From: DASXKD01 sp963806145
GTDB lineage: Bacteria > Actinomycetota > Actinomycetes > Streptosporangiales > Streptosporangiaceae
Reading direction: 5' to 3'
Assembly: GCA_963806145.1 (NCBI GenBank)
Contig: CAWDXD010000015.1
Location: 1 to 64,000 of the forward strand
Length of the DNA: 64,000 nt
In this document: positions 41,454 to 48,855 of the stretch, piece after piece
How positions within the stretch are numbered: the first letter of the stretch is position 1
Layout: each line of letters begins with the position of its first letter
Translations under genes and position numbers: made by a program
The notes under the pieces: generated by a model
Told to the model about the DNA's origin: nothing
The model's database searches: none
Seen by the model: only the letters and a program-made list of their open reading frames with translations

Positions 41454-42182
41454 ATGGCCGAGGACACGGACGCGGCGGAGGGCGTGAGCCTGGCGGACCG
41501 GGAGGACCTGGTCGCCTACGCGCGCCGGATGGCTCCCGACGATCTCGCGCCGGGCACGTCGGGCAACCTCAGCGTGCTCCGCGGCGGGCTGATGGCGATC
41601 ACCCCGTCCGGCATGCCGTACGAGCGGATGGCTCCGGCCGACATCTGCCTGGTGCGCACGTCGGACGCCACGCTGCTGTCCGGCCCGCGGCCCTCGACGG
41701 AGACCCCGATGCACCTGGCGCTGTACCGGGCCAGCCACGCCGCGGCGATCGTGCACACCCACTCCCCGTTCGTGGTGGCGATGTCCACCGTGCTGGACGA
41801 ACTGCCCGCCGTGCACTACGCGATGGCCGACCTCGGCGGGCCGGTGCGGGTCGCGCCCTATGTCAGGTTCGGCACCGCGCAGCTCGCGGCCGGCGCCGCC
41901 GCCGCGCTGGCCGGGCGCAGCGCGGTGATCCTGCGCAACCACGGCGCGCTCACCTGCGGGCCGACCCTGGCCCGCGCCTACGAGCGGGCCCGCACCCTGG
42001 AGTGGCTCGCCCGGGCATACTGGTACGCCCGGCTGGCCGGCACCCCGCAGACGCTCAGCGAGAGCGACCTTACCGAGGTCAGCGATGCGGTACGGGCGCT
42101 GCGTTACGGCGAGACCGTCGCCCCGGGCGGAGCCGGCCAGGTCGCGGCCCCGCCGGGACCGCGAGGAGGGCAGGCACAGTGA
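41454..42182 (+). CDS. class II aldolase/adducin family protein
   Basis: A 242-residue zinc-dependent enzyme of the fuculose-phosphate aldolase type. GTSGNLSVL near residue 33 is the phosphate-binding loop region, STETPMHLALY supplies Glu, IVHTHSPFVVAMS supplies the His-x-His zinc pair, and LRNHGALTCG the third His. GAGGAGGG precedes the ATG; a longer frame is open upstream. It cleaves or epimerises a small sugar-like or hydroxy-acid substrate. Its stop overlaps the GTG of the P1 peptidase (GTGA). Confidence 0.88.
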   Translation: MAEDTDAAEGVSLADREDLVAYARRMAPDDLAPGTSGNLSVLRGGLMAITPSGMPYERMAPADICLVRTSDATLLSGPRPSTETPMHLALYRASHAAAIVHTHSPFVVAMSTVLDELPAVHYAMADLGGPVRVAPYVRFGTAQLAAGAAAALAGRSAVILRNHGALTCGPTLARAYERARTLEWLARAYWYARLAGTPQTLSESDLTEVSDAVRALRYGETVAPGGAGQVAAPPGPRGGQAQ

Positions 42183-43324
42183 CTGGCACCGGACCACTGC
42201 CGGACGCACACGCGGCCACGCCGGCCGGCAAACCGCGGGCCCGGTCGCTCGGCATCCCGTTCGACGGGACGCCGGGACCCTGGAACGCGATCACCGACGT
42301 GCCCGGGGTGGCGGTCGGCTACGCCACCCTCATCGAAGGGGACTCGGTGCGGACCGGGGTGACCGGGATCCACCCGCGCGGCCCCGCTTATGCCGCCGAC
42401 CCCGTGGCGGCGGGGTTCTTCTCGCTGAACGGGAACGGCGAGATGACCGGTGCCTCCTGGATCGCCGAGTCCGGCACGTTCGCCCTCCCGGTCGCGATCA
42501 CCAACACCCACGCGGTCGGCGTTGCCCACGCCGGGATCGTCGCGTGGACGGCCAGGCACCACCCCGAACTCGGCGACGAGTGGTCGCTCCCGGTGGCCGG
42601 GGAGACCTGGGACGGCTACCTCAACGACGCCTACGGGCACCACATCACCGAGGCCACGGTGCTCGACGCACTGGAGGCGGCCCGCAACGGGCCGGTCGAG
42701 GAAGGCTCGGTCGGCGGCGGCACCGGGATGATCTGCTACGAGTTCAAGGGCGGCAACGGCACCGCCTCACGGGTCGTGGACTACCGCGGGACCAGCTACA
42801 CGGTCGGGGTGTTCCTCCAGGCCAACTTCGGCTCGCGGGACGAACTGACGCTGGCGGGCGTGCGGCTGGGCCGGCTGCTCGGCGAGAGCGCCCCGGCGGA
42901 ACCGCCGGCCCCGGGCGCGCCGCCGCCCGGAGCCGGGTCGGTGATCGCCATCGTGGCCACTGACGCGCCGCTGCTCCCGCACCAGTGCTCGGCGATGGCC
43001 CGGCGGGTCACCCACGGCATCGCGCGCACCGGCACCATCAGCTCGCACTTCTCCGGTGATCTGTTCCTCGCCTTCTCCACGGCCAATCCGGGCGGGTTCA
43101 GCGGCTACCACCCGCAGCCAGGGACCGGGGCCGACTACGACCAGCTCAGGTTCATCCCCTGGGCCCAGATGAACCCGTTCTTCGCCGCGGTCGTACGGGC
43201 AACGGAGGAGGCCGTGGCCAACGCTCTGGTAGCGAACGAGGACATGACCGGGCGCGACGGCCACCGCGTCCCCGCCCTCCCCCGCGACCGCGTCGCCGCC
43301 CTCTTCCGGGGCAGCCCCGGCTGA
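42179..43324 (+). CDS. P1 (S58) family self-cleaving aminopeptidase
   Basis: A 381-residue N-terminal-nucleophile hydrolase of the DmpA type. DVPGVAVGYATLIEGDSVRT starts the core and SVGGGTGMICYEFKGGNGTA gives the typical Gly-rich turn. The predicted autocleavage site is Gly-Ser in GAGSVIAIVATDAPLLPHQC, the Ser becoming the nucleophile. DmpA cleaves D-Ala or beta-amino acid peptides; the actual substrate here is unknown. It starts at a GTG overlapping the aldolase stop, so the two are co-translated. Confidence 0.85.
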   Translation: MTGTGPLPDAHAATPAGKPRARSLGIPFDGTPGPWNAITDVPGVAVGYATLIEGDSVRTGVTGIHPRGPAYAADPVAAGFFSLNGNGEMTGASWIAESGTFALPVAITNTHAVGVAHAGIVAWTARHHPELGDEWSLPVAGETWDGYLNDAYGHHITEATVLDALEAARNGPVEEGSVGGGTGMICYEFKGGNGTASRVVDYRGTSYTVGVFLQANFGSRDELTLAGVRLGRLLGESAPAEPPAPGAPPPGAGSVIAIVATDAPLLPHQCSAMARRVTHGIARTGTISSHFSGDLFLAFSTANPGGFSGYHPQPGTGADYDQLRFIPWAQMNPFFAAVVRATEEAVANALVANEDMTGRDGHRVPALPRDRVAALFRGSPG

Positions 43325-43565
43325 CGCCCGCGAAGAACGTCATCGACAGCCTCGGAACGCGTGTCCGGGCTTGTCCGACTGTTTCCATCCATCCTCCCAA
43401 CGGGACGCGAGGCGACAGACTGGGAGAGCACCCGGGGTACCGCCCGGGCGCGGGCCCGGTCGTGGCCGTGACGGTCACTGGCTTCCCCTTCGGGGGGCGG
43501 GCCATCTGTGGGCTGGCCTGGCCGACGTGCATGGGATGGTGGGGGGTGCACCGAGGCTTGCCCCT

Positions 43566-43598
43566 GGCGGAGGGACCTTCCGGGGCGGTCCCTCCGCC
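43566..43598. terminator. 12-bp GC hairpin after the peptidase gene
   Basis: GGCGGAGGGACC (43566-43577), loop TTCCGGGGC, GGTCCCTCCGCC (43587-43598). A perfect stem without a U-tract; it may end the aldolase/peptidase transcript. Confidence 0.5.
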
Positions 43599-43648
43599 GG
43601 GGGATTCATCCGCCGTGGCCGGCCTGAGCCGGAATGGCGGCAGGCCCC

Positions 43649-43664
43649 GCACCTAACTAGGTGC
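43649..43664. promoter_or_regulatory. perfect palindrome upstream of the AMP ligase
   Basis: GCACCTA-AC-TAGGTGC is a 16-bp palindrome with a two-base centre, about 100 nt upstream of the AMP ligase ATG. It is a candidate operator for a dimeric regulator. Confidence 0.4.
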
Positions 43665-43762
43665 ATCTGCGGGCTTGACCGGCCCAACCGCGTATGAAAA
43701 CGTCACGCTCATCCGCGGTCTGAGTCGATACCGGAAGGCCGGGTCGTGACCCGTGCTGAACC

Positions 43763-45343
43763 ATGAATGAGCACGCCGCGCAGCGCCACACCACCGAGCC
43801 GAACTATGTGCTGCAGGTATTAGATTTCTTCGCCCGGATGGGCTCCGCCGAGGCGATCGTGCACGGCGAGCGCAGGTACACCTATGCCGAGACCAGGGCC
43901 GCCGTGCTGGCCATGGCGATCGCGCTGACCGCCCGCGGGGTGCGCGGGGACATGACGGTGGTGGCGGTGACCCGCAATCACCCGGAATCGATCATCCTGC
44001 TGCTGGCCCTGCACCTGCTCGGATGCCAGGCAGGTTTCGTCGCCGCCGACGCGCCGCGCGAAGACCAGCGTGATTTCATCGAGCAGGCAGGCGCTGACGT
44101 CCTGATCCATGACAGCGGGGTCGCGGATGAGTTGATCGGTGACGCGGTGACCCGGGCCGCGCGGCCGGTGCTCGGCCTGGGCCCCGGGGAGGGCCGTCCG
44201 GACCTGCTCGCCGAGATGATCGTGGCCGCCGCGGGCAGCCGGGCGAACGGCGCCGGGGGCGGCGGCGGTGACGCGGACTACGAGCCGCAGTCGCTGTTCC
44301 ACACCGCGGGCACGACCGGCCCGCCCAAGCTCGTCCGCCACGGCCAGCGCTTCTACCAGGCGCTCTACCTGCGCGGCCAGTTCAACCGCGCCAGCGGCGA
44401 ACCGGGCATGCGCCACCTGGCTATCTTCCCGTTCGCTACCACAAGCGGGCAGGTGCCGGCCCTGGTTGCGCTGTTCCAGGGCGGTACGGCGGTGCTGATG
44501 ACGCAATTCCGCGCCGCGCAATGGCTCGCCGCCATCGAGCGGGAACGGGTCACCAGCACGCTGCTCTCCCCGCCGCAACTGCGCGAGGTTCTCGCCGAGC
44601 CCGCGCTCGCCCAAGCCAACTGCGCCAGCCTGCGCCGGCTGAACTGTGGCTGCGGTGCCGCGCCCGTTACCGACCTGGTCCAGGCCATCGAGCGCTTCGG
44701 CCCGGTGGTGCGGGTCGTCTACGGCATGACCGAGGTGCCGCTCATCGCCGCCTACCCGGGCATGGACCTCGACCCGGCGCACCCGGAGCGGCTGCGGTCC
44801 TGCGGCACGGCGTACGCCAACAACAAGATCGAAGTGCGCGGCGGGGACGGGACGGTACTGCCCGTGGGCGAGACGGGCACCATCTGGGTGGCGGGGCCGC
44901 TGGTGATGGACGGCTACGTGGGGCAGCCCGAACTGACCAGCAGGATCCTCGCGGGCGGCTGGCTGTGCACCGAGGACCTCGGTTATGCCGATCCGGACGG
45001 CTACCTGTACCTGGTCGACAGGGCCGAGGACGTGATCCACACCGGCGGGCCGCCGGTGCAGGCCTACTCCCGGGTGGTCGAGGACGTGCTGACCGGGCAC
45101 CCCGGCGTCCGTGCGGTGGCCGTCATCGGTGTGCCGGACACCGAACTCGGCGAGGCGGTGGTCGCGTTCGTGGTCCGGGTCCCGGGAACCGGTGTCACGG
45201 CAGCGGAACTGCACGACCTGGTGGCCGACGAGCTCACCGAGGCATACGCGCCGCGGGAGGTGCGGTTCGTCAGCGAGCTACCGATGACCCCTGCGGACAA
45301 GATCGACAAGAGAGCCCTCCGCGTCCGATATCACGATAGTTGA
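43763..45343 (+). CDS. AMP-dependent acyl-CoA synthetase/ligase
   Basis: A 526-residue adenylate-forming enzyme. The P-loop is HTAGTTGPPKLV, then VYGMTEVPLI, LCTEDLGYADPDGYLYLVDR and the hinge RAEDVIHTGG; the catalytic Lys lies in TPADKIDKRALR. The first Ser/Thr of the P-loop is Ala, unlike most relatives. Starts with MNEHAAQRHTTEPNYVLQVL. It activates a carboxylic acid of unknown identity. Its TGA stop (45341-45343) falls at the very end of the IS605-type element, so the native C-terminus may have been altered by the insertion. Confidence 0.88.
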   Translation: MNEHAAQRHTTEPNYVLQVLDFFARMGSAEAIVHGERRYTYAETRAAVLAMAIALTARGVRGDMTVVAVTRNHPESIILLLALHLLGCQAGFVAADAPREDQRDFIEQAGADVLIHDSGVADELIGDAVTRAARPVLGLGPGEGRPDLLAEMIVAAAGSRANGAGGGGGDADYEPQSLFHTAGTTGPPKLVRHGQRFYQALYLRGQFNRASGEPGMRHLAIFPFATTSGQVPALVALFQGGTAVLMTQFRAAQWLAAIERERVTSTLLSPPQLREVLAEPALAQANCASLRRLNCGCGAAPVTDLVQAIERFGPVVRVVYGMTEVPLIAAYPGMDLDPAHPERLRSCGTAYANNKIEVRGGDGTVLPVGETGTIWVAGPLVMDGYVGQPELTSRILAGGWLCTEDLGYADPDGYLYLVDRAEDVIHTGGPPVQAYSRVVEDVLTGHPGVRAVAVIGVPDTELGEAVVAFVVRVPGTGVTAAELHDLVADELTEAYAPREVRFVSELPMTPADKIDKRALRVRYHDS

Positions 45344-46585
45344 CTTCCACTCCGCCTTGAAGGGCGGAGATTCCCGCCTGTCACGCCGGGTTCCGGGTGA
45401 CTTCGGGTGGGTTCCTGCTTCACCGCGCTGTGCCGGAACGGGTTCCGGTCTTACCTGCGCTCTACAGGCTGTCACCGCCAGCCCGGCGGCCCTGGCGACG
45501 TTGACCGCCGCGTTGATGTCCCGGTCCAGCCATCCCCCGCACCCCTGGCACCGCCAGATGCGGATGTGCAGCGGCTTGGGGCCGTCTTTCATCCCGCACG
45601 CCGAGCAGGTTTGCGAAGTGGGGGTGAACCGGCCGATCCGATGGAACTCCCGGCCGTACAGCCGGGCCTTGTACTCCAGCATCGCCACGAACGACGACCA
45701 GCCGACGTCGTGCACCGACTTGGCCAGGCGGGTACGCCCCAGCGCTTTCACCGCCAGGTTTTCCACGGCAACCGCTTGGTTTTCGCGGATCAGTGCCGTG
45801 GAGAGCTGATGCTGAAAGTCCCGCCGGGCGTCGGCCACCTGGGCGTGGGCGCGGGCGACCTTGACCCTGGCCTTGTCCCGGTTGCGGGAGCCTTTCTGCT
45901 TGCGGGACAGGCCCCGCTGCCTGCGCTTGAGCTTCTTCTCCGCCCGGCGCAGGAAACGCGGGGAGTCGATCTTCCGGCCGTCCGACAGCACCGCGAAGTG
46001 CGTGAGCCCCAAATCGATGCCAACCACCGGTTTCGTCCTGGGCAGGGCATCAGGCACGGTCTCAACGACGAAGCTGGCGAAGTACCGGCCTGCAGCGTCC
46101 TTGATCACCGTGACACTGGACGGCCCGGACGGCAGCGGACGCGACCAGCGGACCGGCACATCCCCGATCTTCGGAAGCCGCAGTTTCCCATTGGGCAGCA
46201 CCTTGAACCGGGCATTGGCGGTGAACCGGATCGCCTGCCGCCGATCCTTGCGGGACCGGAACCGCGGCGGTGCCACCGTCGGCCCCTTGCGGGTGCCCTT
46301 GATGGAGGCAAAGAAGTTCCGGTACGCCATGTTCAGGTCCGCAAGGGCCTGCTGGAGCACCACCGAGGAGACCTCGTTCAGCCACGCCCGCTCCGGTGCC
46401 TTCTTGACTGCGGTCAGCCGGGCCGAAAGATCGCCGTCGGTGACGTACGGTTCCCGGGCCTGGTGAGCAGCTTCCCTGGCATGCAGCGCGTCGTTGAACA
46501 CCACCCGGGCGCAGCCGAACGCCTTCTCGAAAGCGGCCCGGTGGCGCGGCCACGGGTCTAAGCGGTAGTTGTATCGGAGCTGCAT
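45278..46585 (-). CDS. tnpB: TnpB RNA-guided nuclease, IS605 OrfB
   Basis: A 435-residue TnpB starting at MQLRYNYRLDPWPRHRAAFE. The RuvC triad is visible: Asp191 in VVGIDLGLTHFAV, Glu275 in AVENLAVKAL and Asp354/356 in LDRDINAAVNVARAA. The zinc ribbon is CSACGMKDG ... CQGCG. No stop occurs within the element, so translation runs through the right-end hairpin and about 20 residues into the antisense of the ligase gene; native relatives end in or near the hairpin. It should cleave target DNA guided by right-end RNA. All catalytic residues appear intact. Confidence 0.85.
   Translation of the reverse strand: MQLRYNYRLDPWPRHRAAFEKAFGCARVVFNDALHAREAAHQAREPYVTDGDLSARLTAVKKAPERAWLNEVSSVVLQQALADLNMAYRNFFASIKGTRKGPTVAPPRFRSRKDRRQAIRFTANARFKVLPNGKLRLPKIGDVPVRWSRPLPSGPSSVTVIKDAAGRYFASFVVETVPDALPRTKPVVGIDLGLTHFAVLSDGRKIDSPRFLRRAEKKLKRRQRGLSRKQKGSRNRDKARVKVARAHAQVADARRDFQHQLSTALIRENQAVAVENLAVKALGRTRLAKSVHDVGWSSFVAMLEYKARLYGREFHRIGRFTPTSQTCSACGMKDGPKPLHIRIWRCQGCGGWLDRDINAAVNVARAAGLAVTACRAQVRPEPVPAQRGEAGTHPKSPGTRRDRRESPPFKAEWKSTIVISDAEGSLVDLVRRGHR
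45344..45480 (-). ncRNA. candidate omega (right-end) guide RNA of TnpB
   Basis: In known TnpB systems the 3' part of tnpB and the right end are processed into a guide RNA whose guide is the flanking DNA. Here the scaffold would end at about 45344, and the guide would come from 45343 downwards on the minus strand, matching the 3' end of the AMP ligase gene. This is inferred from position and the hairpin only; exact ends are not known. Confidence 0.35.
45350..45369. promoter_or_regulatory. right-end hairpin of the IS605-type element
   Basis: CTCCGCC (45350-45356), loop TTGAAG, GGCGGAG (45363-45369). On the minus strand it follows the tnpB catalytic region and precedes GTGGAAGTCAA, the typical right-end tail recognised by TnpA single-strand cleavage. 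It also forms the 3' end of the TnpB guide RNA scaffold. Confidence 0.65.
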
Positions 46586-46639
46586 ACTGAAAGCATATTC
46601 GAATTTATGGTTAATATAGGGACATCCGGCGCGGATAGC

Positions 46640-46900
46640 CACCGTGTCTTCATCTTGCCCGCTCATCTGGTTTCGTCAGCAAATACCGACACCAGGTCTG
46701 CGGCTGCGCCCACCTGGGAGCGGATGGAGCAGACCATGCGGGACTTCCGGGCCGAAACTTCCCGCCCGCAGTGGCGATCTCCCGCCTGGTCAACAGCCTC
46801 ACAGGCGTGCCGCCTCGCAGGCTGCGCCGCCACTGCGCCACCCTCAGGACATCGAGCAGCACACCGGCCCGTCCGCCCGGCCGCCTTTCACCACCAGCCG
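46640..46900 (+). pseudogene. decayed IS200-type tnpA transposase
   Basis: Pieces of an IS200/IS605 Y1 transposase are spread over all three frames: RVFILPAHLV, then FVSKYRHQV, then RMEQTMRDFRAE, then NFPPAVAISRLVNSLTGVPP RRLR, and finally DIEQHTGPS. The segment holding the catalytic HUH pair (normally NHVHLLV) is absent between the third and fourth pieces, and at least three frameshifts are needed. It lies divergent from tnpB with the two starts close together, as in IS605. Inactive. Confidence 0.65.
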
Positions 46901-47000
46901 GAAGGCCGGCGCGCTGGCGGCCACCTTGGTAGCCACGGCTGACCCCTCGGACGTGTGGCATGCTCCGAGACAGGACGCGGCCGCGGCGAGGAGGAGCCCC

Positions 47001-47630
47001 ATGGCGGACAAGCAGCGCATCAGTTACGTGCCCGTGGACCAGATGGACGACGAGATGCGGGCCGAGATGGAGCGGTGCGCGCGCGAGGGGACCCCGCGGC
47101 CGGAAAGCTCCGCGGTCCGGGCCCACGTCCCCGCCTGTTTCTGGTTCTTCGCCCGGTCGTGGAACGACATCTTCCGCCAGGGCGTGTGCGACCACCAGAT
47201 CAAGGAACTGTGCCGGGTCTACATCTCCCGCACGGTCCAGTGCGAATACTGCGGCAACCAGCGCTCGGCCGCGGCCGCGGCCGCTGGCCTCACCGAGGGC
47301 AAGTACGACGAGCTGCTGAACTTCGAGACGTCACCGCGCTACAGCGACCGAGAGAAGGCCGCGCTGGCCTACGCCGAGGCGATCGCCTGGCACCTGCCGG
47401 CGCCGGACGAGTTCTGGGAGCGGATGCGGGCCCATTTCAGCGAGCCGGAACTGGTCGAGCTGGGCTGCTTCATCGGGCTCACGTTCGGGCAGCAGAGCTG
47501 GCTGCGGATGCTGAACATCGGGCACCACGAGGTGATGGCGGGGACGGCGGCCTCGATGGCACCTGGGTTCGAGACGCCGGAGGCGATGGCGCAGTCGCTG
47601 GCCTCGGACGAGTACTGGGCCAAGAGCTGA
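47001..47630 (+). CDS. carboxymuconolactone decarboxylase-like (AhpD-fold) protein
   Basis: A 209-residue protein of the CMD/AhpD fold. GAGGAGGAG precedes the ATG. The redox pair CEYCGNQRSAAAAAAG corresponds to the CxxC plus following His/Asn motif of AhpD-like thiol peroxidase partners; the His is replaced by Asn. YSDREKAALAYAEAIAWHLP and a long C-terminal helix follow. It may reduce a peroxide or thiol partner, or act on a lactone; the reaction is not determined. It precedes the M24 gene on the same strand. Confidence 0.8.
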   Translation: MADKQRISYVPVDQMDDEMRAEMERCAREGTPRPESSAVRAHVPACFWFFARSWNDIFRQGVCDHQIKELCRVYISRTVQCEYCGNQRSAAAAAAGLTEGKYDELLNFETSPRYSDREKAALAYAEAIAWHLPAPDEFWERMRAHFSEPELVELGCFIGLTFGQQSWLRMLNIGHHEVMAGTAASMAPGFETPEAMAQSLASDEYWAKS

Positions 47631-47708
47631 CCCCCGCCCGTACGGCTCCGGGCTACCCTGCCTTCTCCGCGGCCGAGCTGGCACGGCGCTCGGCAGAGCT
47701 CGAGGAGC

Positions 47709-48794
47709 TTGCTTGAAAGGCGGGGCTGCGATGCCGCGCTGGTCTACGGGGCAGAGCGGGCCGGGACGGCGGTGCCGTGGCTGACCGGGTGGCCGGTGAC
47801 CCGGGAGGCGGCGCTGGTGGTGCGCGCCGGTGAGGCCGGGGTGATGTGGGTCTGCTACGACAACCACGTGCCCAATGCGCGGGCGATGGCACGGGGAGTG
47901 GAGGTGCGCGCCGGGGGCACGTCGGCCCTGGCCGCGGCGCTGGAGTGGATCCGGGGCTGGCCGGGACGGGTGCGGCGGCTCGGCGTGATCGGGGCGGTGC
48001 CGGCCCGGGCCGGTGCGGCGCTCGCGGCGGCCTGCGGGGACATCGTGTTCCTGGATGGGGAGTATGCGCGGCTGCGGCTGGTGAAATCCGGCGAGGAGAT
48101 CGAGTGGCTGCGGCGCGGCGCCGCGATGAGCGACGACGCGGTGCGGGCGCTGGCCGGGGCGGCGAAGCCGGGGATGACCGAGGCCGAATGCTGTGCCGTC
48201 CTGGAGGGCGGCTACGTCGCCGCCGGGGGGCTCACGCATATTCACTACCTGGGCGTCACGCCCATGGCGGACCCAGGGCTGTGCGTGCCCGCCCAGTGGC
48301 CGTCGTCCCGCAAGCTGGCTGCCGGGGACGCGCTGAGCTGCGAGATCAGCGCCAGCTATGACGGGTACCCGGGGCAGGTGCTGCGTACCTTCGCCATCGC
48401 CGCCGACCCGGTGCCGCGCTACCGTGACCTGCACGACGTGGCCGACGCGGCGTTCGACGCCGTGACGGCGCGGCTGGCGCCCGGGGTGACCGCCGGCGAA
48501 CTCACCGGGGCCGCGGCCGACGTCATCCTCGGCGCCGGGTACACGATCTACGACGACCTGATGCACGGGTACGGCGGCGGTTACCTCCCGCCGGTAGTGC
48601 CCCGGGCAGGCTTGGAGGCACGGCGGGCGCCCAGCTTCACCTTCACCGCGGGCATGACCGTGGTCATCCAGCCCAACGTGATCACCCCGGACGAGCGGGC
48701 CGGCGTGCAGACCGGGGAGCTCATGCTGGTCACCGCATCCGGCTGCGAGTCACTGCACGGCTACCCCCGCGGCTTCCCCCGCATCGGCGGCTGA
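47709..48794 (+). CDS. M24/creatinase-like protein, frameshifted at its N-terminus
   Basis: A 361-residue pita-bread-fold protein from TTG 47709. The residues that would begin a longer homologue (GYPAFSAAELARRSAELEEL) are encoded just upstream in another frame; removing one T at 47713-47714 joins them to ERRGCDAALVYG. The metal ligands of M24 peptidases are not kept: ISASYDGYPGQVLRTF lacks the two Asp, and TVVIQPNVI has Gln for Glu, while HGYGGGYLPP keeps a His. A creatinase-like, metal-independent hydrolase is possible. Either the frameshift is real or it reflects a sequencing error. Confidence 0.65.
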   Translation: MLERRGCDAALVYGAERAGTAVPWLTGWPVTREAALVVRAGEAGVMWVCYDNHVPNARAMARGVEVRAGGTSALAAALEWIRGWPGRVRRLGVIGAVPARAGAALAAACGDIVFLDGEYARLRLVKSGEEIEWLRRGAAMSDDAVRALAGAAKPGMTEAECCAVLEGGYVAAGGLTHIHYLGVTPMADPGLCVPAQWPSSRKLAAGDALSCEISASYDGYPGQVLRTFAIAADPVPRYRDLHDVADAAFDAVTARLAPGVTAGELTGAAADVILGAGYTIYDDLMHGYGGGYLPPVVPRAGLEARRAPSFTFTAGMTVVIQPNVITPDERAGVQTGELMLVTASGCESLHGYPRGFPRIGG

Positions 48795-48843
48795 CCGCCC
48801 GGCTCGGTCCAGGCCGGTCCGGCGGAATTGCACGTGCATGGGC

Positions 48844-48849
48844 TATACC
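48844..48849 (+). promoter_or_regulatory. -10 box of a leaderless transcript
   Basis: TATACC ends about 6 nt before the ATG at 48856 of the metallo-beta-lactamase-like gene. No Shine-Dalgarno lies between; the pattern repeats the other leaderless starts in this window. Confidence 0.4.
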
Positions 48850-48855
48850 TGGGGC

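Larger units (their letters stand above)
43325..43762. other. intergenic with hairpin and palindrome
   Basis: No gene is supported in these 438 bases. They hold the hairpin 43566-43598 and the palindrome 43649-43664 described separately. The ligase promoter should lie in the last 100 bases, but no -35 and -10 pair is convincing. Confidence 0.45.
45344..46930. mobile_element. IS605-type element with intact tnpB and decayed tnpA
   Basis: It contains a minus-strand tnpB and a divergent plus-strand tnpA remnant, the classical IS605 layout. The right-end hairpin CTCCGCC-TTGAAG-GGCGGAG (45350-45369) lies just inside 45344. The left end past tnpA cannot be placed exactly; 46930 is approximate. Without a working TnpA it should move only if one is supplied in trans. 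Confidence 0.7.

Noticed and set aside
43371..43697. coding frames in the gap before the AMP ligase
   Set aside because: Their protein sequences are Arg/Pro/Gly-rich noise with overlapping hairpins and no ribosome-binding site.
46644..47000. N-terminal extension of the CMD gene
   Set aside because: The frame is open but contains tnpA remnants in other frames and no CMD-like residues before MADKQRISYV; GAGGAGGAG marks the real start.
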